NCBI GenBank assembly: GCA_021323945.1
Contig: JAJPKA010000018.1
Coordinates: 98,853-162,852, forward strand
Length of the DNA: 64,000 bases
Source: Pseudomonadota bacterium
Lineage (GTDB): Bacteria > Desulfobacterota > Binatia > Binatales > Binataceae
Reading direction: 5' to 3'
The notes beneath the pieces were generated by a model. It had not been told where the DNA came from. It worked only from the letters and a program-made list of their open reading frames with translations, and did not search any database. Shown piece after piece: positions 17,826 through 24,755 of the stretch. How positions within the stretch are numbered: the stretch's first letter is position 1; each line of letters opens with the position of its first letter. Both the position numbers and the translations under genes were made by a program.

Positions 17826-18311
17826 ATGAGCGCGATACCGCGGAAAGTCCGCCGCCGACGCTATCCGGGGGAGCTGGTGGTGGAGCAAACCCGCAACGCA
17901 AAATTAGTCGACGCGATGATCGCCGCGGCGGGTGTTACGATCGCCGAGATCGGTTCTGCGGATGACTGTTTTCTGGCCGCCTTTGAGGGCGACGATCCGG
18001 TTGGAATCGCTGGCCTGGCCACGGAGGTCGACGCCGCGCTCCTGTTTATTCTATTTGTTGTTCCGGGTAGGCGCCGTCGCGGAGTCGGGGCTCGTTTACT
18101 TGCCGGTGTGCGGGAGGCAGCACAAGCGCGCGGTGTGCGAAGGCTCTATGCAGTTGCTCTGGAATCATCGGTTGATTTCTTTTGGCGGTCTGGCTTTGCG
18201 TCGGTTAACCAGTCGGAAATGGTTGAGACCTTCAGCTGGACGTCAACGTGGCCGCAGACGGGGTGCGGATCTCAGGGATACAGCGTCCTGCGGACCGACC
18301 TCTCGGCGTAA
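17826..18311 (+). CDS. GNAT-family N-acetyltransferase
   Basis: About 161 residues. The acetyl-CoA binding motif A is visible as LFILFVVPGRRRRGVGARLLAGVREAAQ, in which RRRGVG matches the R/Q-x-x-G-x-G/A signature. The next strand and helix follow as RRLYAVALESSVDFFWRSGF, also typical. The acceptor substrate is unknown. The N-terminus MSAIPRKVRRRRYPG is very basic and may not all belong to the mature protein; no clear Shine-Dalgarno precedes the ATG. It is on the same strand as the ferredoxin but unrelated in function. Confidence 0.85.
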   Translation: MSAIPRKVRRRRYPGELVVEQTRNAKLVDAMIAAAGVTIAEIGSADDCFLAAFEGDDPVGIAGLATEVDAALLFILFVVPGRRRRGVGARLLAGVREAAQARGVRRLYAVALESSVDFFWRSGFASVNQSEMVETFSWTSTWPQTGCGSQGYSVLRTDLSA

Positions 18312-18356
18312 GCTTTTGGCACAGCGCGAGGCAAGCCACGGTGCAAACAAATGTGC

Positions 18357-18635
18357 TTAGCCTGAGCGAAGGATTACGAATAGGTTCAGCAGCAATTGCC
18401 ACGATGCGATAACAAAGCCGATTACTCCAATCGCACCAGTGACCCAGAGTGCCAGCCCGTACTGAGGGGAATGCACCAGACGTGCGAGGCGATGAGTACC
18501 GGCTTCTCCCGCCTCGCTGTATTCCGCAATCCGCCGCCTCATCCGGCGATAGAATACAAGACAACTGATCGCGGCGTAGCCAAAAAGTAAGCACGCGAGC
18601 AAGGATGTAAGCAGTGCTTTTTCGGCCTCAAGCAA
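18357..18635 (-). CDS. Small two-helix membrane protein, unknown function
   Basis: A 92-residue frame with a first membrane helix (LLTSLLACLLFGYAAISCLVFY), a basic cytoplasmic loop (RRMRRRIAEY) and a second helix pair region (YGLALWVTGAIGVIGFVIASWQLLLNLFVIL). The start is TTG at 18635, supported by GAGGTG 5 bases upstream of it on the minus strand. Clear membrane pattern and ribosome site make it more likely real than chance. I do not recognise the family. It is convergent with the acetyltransferase gene. Confidence 0.5.
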   Translation of the reverse strand: MLEAEKALLTSLLACLLFGYAAISCLVFYRRMRRRIAEYSEAGEAGTHRLARLVHSPQYGLALWVTGAIGVIGFVIASWQLLLNLFVILRSG

Positions 18636-18756
18636 GTAACACCTCGCGGGCGATGGAATCGCAAGTGGTCATCGTATGCTGCGATCTGTAATGATAGCGG
18701 AAGCTGGAGCCTAAGGCTGGCGGAACCGAGATTTGTTACCAAAGGGGCCTAACGTT

Positions 18757-19611
18757 ATGAAGATTGGCGTATTCCTGTTACCTTCGGCACAATCAGCGGA
18801 TCCGGCGATAGTTGCCAAACGAGCCGAAGAACTCGGCTTCGCCTCGTTTTGGGTGCCTGAGCATCCGATTTTGCCAGTACATTGTTCCTCAGGTTACCCA
18901 GGCACTCCGGACGGCAGCATTCCACGGCAAGTTGGCATTATTGCGGATCCCTTCGTTGCACTTAGTCGCGCCGCAGCGGTGACCGCAACCATTCAGCTCG
19001 GAACCGGCGTCTGCCTGGTGCCGGAGCGCAATCCGTTGTTGTTGGCAAAAGAGGTTGCGAGCTTGGACTATTATTCTGGTGGCCGCTTCATTTTCGGTAT
19101 CGGTGCTGGGTGGTTAAAGGAAGAAACGGAGATTATGGGGGGCGACTTCGCACATCGCTGGGGTCAAACGCGTGACGCGATCCTGGCAATGAAAGAACTC
19201 TGGACGAAGGAGGAATCAGAGTACCACGGCCGGTTTTATAACTTTCCAGCAGTCCGCTCGTTCCCTAAACCTGCCACAAAGCCGCATCCCCCGGTACTGC
19301 TGGGTGGGTCTTCAAAGCACGTTTTCCGACGGATCGTAGAATGGGGGGATGGCTGGCTACCGACCGGAGTTCCGCTCGAAGCTATTAAGCGCGGGCGCGC
19401 GATGCTCGACGAGTTGGCCACCAAGGCGAGACGAGATCCAGCCTCGTTAACCATCATCGCCTTCGGACAGCCCGGCCAATTCACCAAAGCCGAGGAAATT
19501 CAAGCGTTGGAGAACGCCGGTATCTCACATGCGACAATCTGGCTTAGGCGCACAAAGCCTGAGGAGGTACTCGGGGAGCTGGAGGAATTGGCCAAGCGAG
19601 TCGTCGGCTGA
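18757..19611 (+). CDS. LLM-class (luciferase-like) oxidoreductase, probably F420-dependent
   Basis: About 284 residues of the luciferase-like TIM-barrel fold. MKIGVFLLPSAQSADPAIVAKRAEELGFASFWVPEH is the family opening (read in parts: VFLLPS, RAEELGFASFWVPEH). Further marks are IQLGTGVCLVPERNPLLLAKEVASLD and GRFIFGIGAGWLKEE. This matches the F420-dependent subgroup annotated as TIGR03619-like; cofactor choice is by analogy only. The ATG at 18757 follows AAGGGG with good spacing, so the upstream TTG at 18733 is not used. Its stop overlaps the start of the DUF192 gene by one base (TGATG), so the two are cotranslated. Confidence 0.88.
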   Translation: MKIGVFLLPSAQSADPAIVAKRAEELGFASFWVPEHPILPVHCSSGYPGTPDGSIPRQVGIIADPFVALSRAAAVTATIQLGTGVCLVPERNPLLLAKEVASLDYYSGGRFIFGIGAGWLKEETEIMGGDFAHRWGQTRDAILAMKELWTKEESEYHGRFYNFPAVRSFPKPATKPHPPVLLGGSSKHVFRRIVEWGDGWLPTGVPLEAIKRGRAMLDELATKARRDPASLTIIAFGQPGQFTKAEEIQALENAGISHATIWLRRTKPEEVLGELEELAKRVVG

Positions 19612-20012
19612 TGCAAGGGTTTGCGAGGCCACGAGCCACACCTGCCATTGCAGTGGTGCGTAACGAGACACGAGGCACGGTTTTGTGCTCTCGAGTCCAA
19701 GTCGCGCGTACCGTCCGAGACCGAGCTTGTGGGTTAATCGGCCAACATTTCCTGAGTGATGATGAAGGGATGTTGTTCGAGGCTGAGCCGTTGCTGCCTC
19801 TGATGTGGATGCATACGTTCTTCATGCGTTTTCCCATCGACATTGTTTTTCTCGGTCGACGCGACATAGTGATTGGAATTGAGCCTTCGCTACAGCCGTG
19901 GCGGTGCTCAGCACTGACTTTTGGTGCCCGCAAAGCATTGGAGCTAAGTGCGGGGGCGGTGAGCAGAACGGGCACCCAAGTGGGCGATACACTGAGATTT
20001 GTCTATCGCTAG
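19611..20012 (+). CDS. DUF192 family protein
   Basis: About 133 residues. The DUF192 pattern is seen as VQVARTVRDRACGLIGQ, EGMLFEAE and MWMHTFFMRFPIDIVFL, followed by RDIVIGIEPSLQPW and LELSAGAV. The family is a small beta-rich fold, often exported, with no assigned activity; here there is no obvious signal peptide. It overlaps the preceding LLM oxidoreductase stop by one base and is followed within 25 bases by a VOC-family gene, forming a three-gene plus-strand operon. Confidence 0.85.
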   Translation: MQGFARPRATPAIAVVRNETRGTVLCSRVQVARTVRDRACGLIGQHFLSDDEGMLFEAEPLLPLMWMHTFFMRFPIDIVFLGRRDIVIGIEPSLQPWRCSALTFGARKALELSAGAVSRTGTQVGDTLRFVYR

Positions 20013-20034
20013 TTGCGGGTCTCTGGAGCGGACC

Positions 20035-20508
20035 ATGCCAGAATTGAGTTTTTACGAAAAGCGCCGGGAATCGCTAAGGAGTACTTATTTGCAGTCGGCC
20101 GACGCTGGCTCACCGGGGGTGCAGACCGCAGGCCTCGATCATCTCGCCCTCATTTGTTCCGATCTGGAACGAACAATCCGATTCTATACCCAAATCCTGG
20201 GATTGCGCTTGACCCGGGTGGTGCAGAACCGCGATGAACCAACCTCGACCCACATATTCTTTGATATGGGTGGGGGCAATCAGTTGGCGTTCTTCGATTT
20301 TCCCGAACGCGGCAACGAACCGACGGTCCGCGGCATTGGAAGCATGCACCACGTCGCGCTAAAGACGCCACCTGATCAGATGCATGCCATTCAAGCGCGG
20401 CTCGACAAGCATCGCATTCCGTACTCGATACACGGCACCGCGGATAAGGGCTCTATCTATGTGCGTGATCCCGATCAAATTCTTATTGAGCTAACCACTG
20501 GCTACTAG
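20035..20508 (+). CDS. VOC (glyoxalase/dioxygenase superfamily) protein
   Basis: About 157 residues with two beta-alpha-beta-beta-beta modules. The first opens with LDHLALICSDLERTIRFYTQILGL, the second with SMHHVALKTPPDQMHAIQARL, ending in YVRDPDQILIELTT. The His in each module start and the Glu of IEL fit the metal ligands of vicinal-oxygen-chelate enzymes. ATG 20035 is preceded by GGAG at 7 bases; a TTG at 19999 in the longer frame is not needed. The specific reaction cannot be told; glyoxalase, epimerase or extradiol dioxygenase are possible. Last gene of the LLM-DUF192-VOC operon. Confidence 0.85.
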   Translation: MPELSFYEKRRESLRSTYLQSADAGSPGVQTAGLDHLALICSDLERTIRFYTQILGLRLTRVVQNRDEPTSTHIFFDMGGGNQLAFFDFPERGNEPTVRGIGSMHHVALKTPPDQMHAIQARLDKHRIPYSIHGTADKGSIYVRDPDQILIELTTGY

Positions 20509-20549
20509 GTCTTGTCTCTCGCGGTCAGCTCCGGCGCTGGGCGGTCGGG

Positions 20550-21170
20550 TCAGTCGTTCGAGGGCCACGCGCAGATGATTGCTGACGGGGGCTCATGCCA
20601 CGGACACTCGGTCCGAGCAAACCCAGCCTCGCACAACCATTCTTGGTGCGTCGTTATACCGCCTGCGACCAAGTCGAAAAGGTCGTAGTCAAGGAAGATG
20701 CCGTTTGGAGATAGCACTTTGCGGATAGACCGGTAGCACGCGCGTATCAGGGTAGGCTCTTGGAGGTTGTGAATTGCCAGCCCAGAAACAACCAAGTCGA
20801 AAGGCGCGGAAAGCCGGGCGGTCCATTGCGGATCACGCAGGTCAGACATTACGTAGGTTATCTGGCTCTCATGCTGGTGAAGCCGCCGCCGGGCATGTTC
20901 AAACATTGGTGCAGAGTAATCCTGCAGGGTCAACTGCGCGCGCGGGAAAATCATCAGGACTTGTTCGCTGACCAGGCCGTAACCTGCACCGACATCAAGC
21001 ACGCGAATTGGCGCCTCCCGCGCAAACGGCGCCATCCCGATCATCTTTTGCAGCAGTGGACGGCGCTGGTCGTCGCGCGTTACATCCCGCTCGATCCAGT
21101 CATTTACGTATTCAGGAGATTGCCAGTCGTGTTCGCCAATCGGCCGGTCGTACCAATCATGGACCGTCAT
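20550..21170 (-). CDS. Class I SAM-dependent methyltransferase
   Basis: About 206 residues with the Rossmann-fold SAM motif I IRVLDVGAGYGLVSEQVL, motif II region QLTLQDYSAPMFEHAR and motif IV PFDLVVSGLAIHNL. The ending (LCEAGFARTECPWHE) is the usual last strand pair of small-molecule methyltransferases. Substrate unknown. It is convergent with the VOC gene across a 41-base gap and lies 111 bases downstream of the GST gene on the same strand. Confidence 0.88.
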   Translation of the reverse strand: MTVHDWYDRPIGEHDWQSPEYVNDWIERDVTRDDQRRPLLQKMIGMAPFAREAPIRVLDVGAGYGLVSEQVLMIFPRAQLTLQDYSAPMFEHARRRLHQHESQITYVMSDLRDPQWTARLSAPFDLVVSGLAIHNLQEPTLIRACYRSIRKVLSPNGIFLDYDLFDLVAGGITTHQEWLCEAGFARTECPWHEPPSAIICAWPSND

Positions 21171-21281
21171 TGTTTAAGCGCCTGCCCGGAAGCTTTGAGC
21201 AAATCGGTCACCGCTAATAGAAACTAAACCGGATCGCACCCGCTGAAAATTAGCTGTGACGATGCGGTCTTACTCAGTTCA

Positions 21282-21896
21282 TCACAGCCCTGGGAGCTTG
21301 GGGATATCCTTCCAGGCCGAGCGCGCACGACAGAGGTCAAGATATGTCCGCAGCCTGGGGAAATCTTGGTAGCTGAATCCCGCTTTCTCGATGATGTTTA
21401 AGACCGGAGTATAAGCGCAATCAACCAGCGAGAAGTCATTGCCCAGCATCCACTTGTGGTCGGTAAGATGGCCGTCAATTATGCCAATCACGCCAGGCAG
21501 GGCCTTTTCGCCGCGCGCAATCGCATCCTCATCGGCCGGAATGCCTAATATCCGAGCCGCAATCCTGTTGAAAGCCAAGTCGCCAGCAGGCGGCGAGATA
21601 TGCTGTGCGAGAAAGAACAGCCAGCGCAACGCGTCTGCGTGCCCGGCTGCGGTACTCGGCCACAGCCGGCCGGTTTTCTCGCCCAAATAGGCAAGAATCG
21701 CATGTGAATCCCACAGCTTGAATTCGCCGTCCACGAGTACAGGCACGCGGCCGAACGGATTTATCGCGAGGAACTCGGGGTTGCGCTGCTCACCCTTACC
21801 GAGATCGACAGGCACGATTTCGCATTCCAGGCCGAGCTCTCGCAGCGCGAAGGTGACCTTCTGCGGATTTGGTGAGGGAAAGTGATAAAGCTTCAT
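21282..21896 (-). CDS. Glutathione S-transferase family protein
   Basis: About 204 residues. The thioredoxin-like N-terminal domain is MKLYHFPSPNPQKVTFALREL, with NPFGRVPVLVDGEFKLWDSHAILAYLGEKTG carrying the cis-Pro and the SHAI-type glutathione gamma-glutamyl binding site. The all-helical C-terminal domain ends with FSLVDCAYTPVLNII and a Trp-Lys rich tail. The start at 21896 follows GGAGG on the minus strand, so the longer frame from 21947 is not used. Role in detoxification is inferred from the family. Confidence 0.9.
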   Translation of the reverse strand: MKLYHFPSPNPQKVTFALRELGLECEIVPVDLGKGEQRNPEFLAINPFGRVPVLVDGEFKLWDSHAILAYLGEKTGRLWPSTAAGHADALRWLFFLAQHISPPAGDLAFNRIAARILGIPADEDAIARGEKALPGVIGIIDGHLTDHKWMLGNDFSLVDCAYTPVLNIIEKAGFSYQDFPRLRTYLDLCRARSAWKDIPKLPGL

Positions 21897-22289
21897 GGCT
21901 TTGCCTCCGATGCCCCTTCCCGGTCGCTGACCACCGCATCTAGGCAACTAGTACGGTCGCACTCTGCGATCAAGGATCGTTCGTACGAACTTTACCGACC
22001 TTGCCGAGCCAGGCAAAGCGAACCTGCTCACTTTACCTTAGGTGAGGCTGGCCGTTTTGGATACGCAAGCGCGCTTGGAGATTGGCGGATAGTCAATCTC
22101 TTAATCCATTCCCTAGCAGGATCCGGTGGCGTTACCGTACTCGTGTCCGGTTGGTAAATCCTGATGGGGGAGTGGTACTGTCAAGTGCGTAAGCTTTAAG
22201 TCGCATTACAAAGAGCCTTGAGTTTGGTTCCTCCCACCGCCGCATCCTCATCCTACGGTCCAGAAATGTGCCAAATTGAGGAGATGGCC
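21897..22289. other. Divergent intergenic region, GST and lipoprotein genes
   Basis: About 390 bases between divergent genes; it should hold both promoters. I found no convincing small gene, RNA or repeat. Some sequence is AT-richer near 22180-22220. Confidence 0.4.
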
Positions 22290-22763
22290 ATGACAGCATA
22301 TGTCCTCCAGCTTGTGATGGCGGTTGTTTTGGACCTTGTAGTGATGAGTGGATGTGTCGACCTGAAACCTGATCCAGACACCGTCAGTCCAGCAGAGGAG
22401 AATCTGTTTGGGGTGTGGATCGGGATCACGATGAACGATTGCAGTCCGGTGCAATCGGACCCTGGACGCTGCCGAGCTGTGGAGCGCATCAGTCTGACAA
22501 TGCTCCGCCGAGAACGAACGTCCTGGGGATTTTATCGGTGCGCGCCGGGGAATGCCCCGTGCTACAACCATGCCGATCGCGGGCAGATCAAATATCTAGC
22601 GCTAAAAGGCAGGATTCTGTGGTTCCGCGTGATGCGAAACGATCACTCCAGCTGTTTGTTTGATACCGTACCGACGGCCGATCGAATGCGAGGAAAGTTC
22701 TGGTGCTTTCAGGGCTCCGAACTTGTCGAGCGAGGTTTCTGGCAAGCGGAGCGAGCTTATTGA
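22290..22763 (+). CDS. Putative small lipoprotein/exported protein, unknown function
   Basis: About 157 residues. ATG 22290 has GAGGAG six bases upstream; the ATG at 22284 abuts that site and the upstream frame is less likely. The N-terminus has a hydrophobic segment (YVLQLVMAVVLDLVV) ending in MSGC, a plausible lipobox with Cys 22, although the n-region lacks basic residues. The mature part holds about eight Cys (DCSPV, GRCRAV, YRCAPG, APCYN, SCLFD, FWCFQG), suggesting disulfides in the periplasm. The phrase LFGVWIG near residue 46 recalls lipocalin-like or META-like openings, but I cannot assign a family. Confidence 0.6.
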   Translation: MTAYVLQLVMAVVLDLVVMSGCVDLKPDPDTVSPAEENLFGVWIGITMNDCSPVQSDPGRCRAVERISLTMLRRERTSWGFYRCAPGNAPCYNHADRGQIKYLALKGRILWFRVMRNDHSSCLFDTVPTADRMRGKFWCFQGSELVERGFWQAERAY

Positions 22764-22920
22764 CACTCCGCTTTGTAGCCGGCCGGTTAACTTACCCGGA
22801 GAAAGGAGAACAGTAGAGGACGGGCCAACTCTCGTCCCCTGAAATCTCCTCCTTGTTTTCTCTGCTCTGTAGAGGTTCGTTAAATTCGGTGAAGTGCAGC
22901 CGCGTGTATGTACGGCGCCC

Positions 22921-22949
22921 GCGGCGCGGTAGAAAGCTTTAGGCGCCGC
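22921..22949. terminator. GC-rich inverted repeat between convergent lipoprotein genes
   Basis: A perfect 7-bp stem GCGGCGC / GCGCCGC with a 15-base AT-rich loop lies between two convergent lipoprotein genes. There is no U-tract, so it is at best a weak or bidirectional terminator. Confidence 0.3.
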
Positions 22950-22975
22950 TTACCGTTCCGGTTTGTTCCGAGTTT

Positions 22976-23305
22976 TCAGAAATTATCATGATGCTCTCGC
23001 CATTTATGTTCGGCGTGTTCCCGGCGCTCAAATTTTTGCCGAAATTGCCAAGCCGGATGCGGGTTGGCCGCATAAATACGCCTATTATAGACCGGACTCG
23101 GCACTGGTACGTTGTACGGATGGTAATGCGGCACAGGCACGTTATAGGCATAATATTGAGGGACTGGTACGTATTCGGGGTAGGGCGCGGCGTAAGCGTG
23201 CCGACCATACGCCGGATAATAAGCTTCTTCAAAACAGGCTGACAACGAACTCAGCGCTACAAGTAGACCGAACAGCTTGATCAGGCGGAAAATCTTTGAG
23301 TTCAT
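22976..23305 (-). CDS. Tyr/Pro-rich repeat lipoprotein
   Basis: About 109 residues from ATG 23305, which has AGG 9 bases upstream. The signal peptide is IFRLIKLFGLLVALSSLSAC, with a good lipobox (SLSAC) and the lipidated Cys near residue 23. The mature protein contains three imperfect repeats around YVPVP/YNVPVP (EYVPVPQYY, YNVPVPHYH, YNVPVPSPVYN), then a His/Glu/Arg-rich tail (RREHAEHKWREHH). Such Tyr-Pro repeats are seen in unrelated small envelope lipoproteins; no function can be given. The repeats are visible at DNA level too. Confidence 0.65.
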   Translation of the reverse strand: MNSKIFRLIKLFGLLVALSSLSACFEEAYYPAYGRHAYAAPYPEYVPVPQYYAYNVPVPHYHPYNVPVPSPVYNRRIYAANPHPAWQFRQKFERREHAEHKWREHHDNF

Positions 23306-23506
23306 CGCTCTGTACCTCACTCTGAGGTCGGAGCATCTCGTGTGCCGTCGCCGCGATAGCGAAAGATTGAGATGATTGCGACGCTTAAGCGCTGGATGGC
23401 AGCAGGCAAAACCTAAATCTCTATACGAAAAAGTTCAACCGCCCTGGAAACCACACGAAAATGGCAACTCGCGGCTCGTTTTTAACGCGATTTGAATGAG
23501 GACGCA

Positions 23507-24583
23507 GTGAAGCTCTCGGTTATCGATCAGGCACCTGTGCCAGCGGGCTTTAAGCCGGCAGATGCGCTCCGTAACACAATTGAACTGGCCCAGCTGGCTG
23601 AGCGACTCGGGTATGAGCGCTACTGGATCGCCGAGCATCACGCGATCGAGGCATTAGCAAGCCCTGCTCCCGAAATTATGATCGCCCGGCTCGGCGCCGA
23701 AACCTCCTGTATCCGTATTGGCTCAGGCGGCGTTATGTTGCCTCATTACAGCCCCATGAAGGTGGCTGAGGTCTTTCGAGTACTGCATGCCTTGTATCCG
23801 GAGCGAGTTGACCTTGGTGTGGGGCGCGCACCAGGTGGCACTCCCTTGGAATCTTATGCCTTGTGGCGCAGCCGGGGTGAGCCGCCGCAATCCGATGATT
23901 TCGGTCAACAATTGTTGGAACTGTTGGCGTTTCTCAATCGCAGCTTCCCGGCCAGCCATCCCTTCAGCCGAATAAAACTTTCACCCGAAATGCCGGGTGG
24001 TCCTGAGGTCTGGTTACTCGGTTCCAGCACCTGGAGTGCCAGTGCTGCGGCCCAGCTCGGGTTGCCATACGCATTCGCCCATTTCATTGACCCGACGCCA
24101 ACCCGCCGCGCCATCGAGCATTATCGTTCGCATTTCAAGCCGCGAAACGGCGGCCCGTCCCAGCCACGAACCATACTGGCCGTTGGTGCCTTGTGTGCGG
24201 ACACTCAGGAAGAGGCGGAACGGTTGATTTCGAGTGCTCGGTTGTTTCGACGTCGGATAAGACGTGGGGAATTAGGTCCTATACCAACGCCGGAAGAGGC
24301 TATACGGGAGCTTGGTCGCTCGATTCCATCACAGGGTCAGTCGCTTAAGCTCGCCGAAGCCCACGAGTCCGACCATCGAAACCACGAGTCAAGCCAGGCG
24401 GAGGCTCCTGAATTTCCGCGTTATACCGTTGGAACGCCCGACCATGTTAGAGACCGACTTCTTGATATGGCTTCCGCCCTACAGGTGGACGAATTGATGG
24501 TCGTGACCATCGTGCATGGTCACGAAGAACGAAAACGTTCTTATCAACTTTTGGCAAATGCCTTCGGTCTGAAGCCCCGATAG
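23507..24583 (+). CDS. LLM-class flavin oxidoreductase (MsnO8/alkanal monooxygenase-like)
   Basis: About 358 residues. The opening VKLSVIDQAPVPAGF, then RLGYERYWIAEHH, IRIGSGGVMLPHYSPMKVAE and LYPERVDLGVGRAPGG are the signature of the MsnO8-type branch of luciferase-like monooxygenases, most of which use FMN. A GTG at 23507 with GAGG 5 bases upstream is preferred over a TTG at 23492. It is a lone gene before valS. A basic-to-acidic stretch at about residues 270-300 (ESDHRNHESSQAEAPE) is a family-typical variable loop. Confidence 0.88.
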   Translation: MKLSVIDQAPVPAGFKPADALRNTIELAQLAERLGYERYWIAEHHAIEALASPAPEIMIARLGAETSCIRIGSGGVMLPHYSPMKVAEVFRVLHALYPERVDLGVGRAPGGTPLESYALWRSRGEPPQSDDFGQQLLELLAFLNRSFPASHPFSRIKLSPEMPGGPEVWLLGSSTWSASAAAQLGLPYAFAHFIDPTPTRRAIEHYRSHFKPRNGGPSQPRTILAVGALCADTQEEAERLISSARLFRRRIRRGELGPIPTPEEAIRELGRSIPSQGQSLKLAEAHESDHRNHESSQAEAPEFPRYTVGTPDHVRDRLLDMASALQVDELMVVTIVHGHEERKRSYQLLANAFGLKPR

Positions 24584-24755
24584 AAGATTTGGGAAGCCCG
24601 TAAAAAATGTCCATTTAATGGGCTCGCGGCTTGCCGCGGGCAGCTCAAGCGCGCCCAATGCGCCGGACAGTTGCTTCAGCTTTTCGCGGTTGGTTCGAGG
24701 ATCGAACTTTCATAGAATCTCTACGCCGAAGGTTATAACTGGTCAGGGTGCCACC

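Noticed and set aside
22818..22837. Stem GGACGGG / CTCGTCC downstream of the first lipoprotein gene
   Set aside because: Seven base pairs with a wobble and no U-tract; left as unproven structure.
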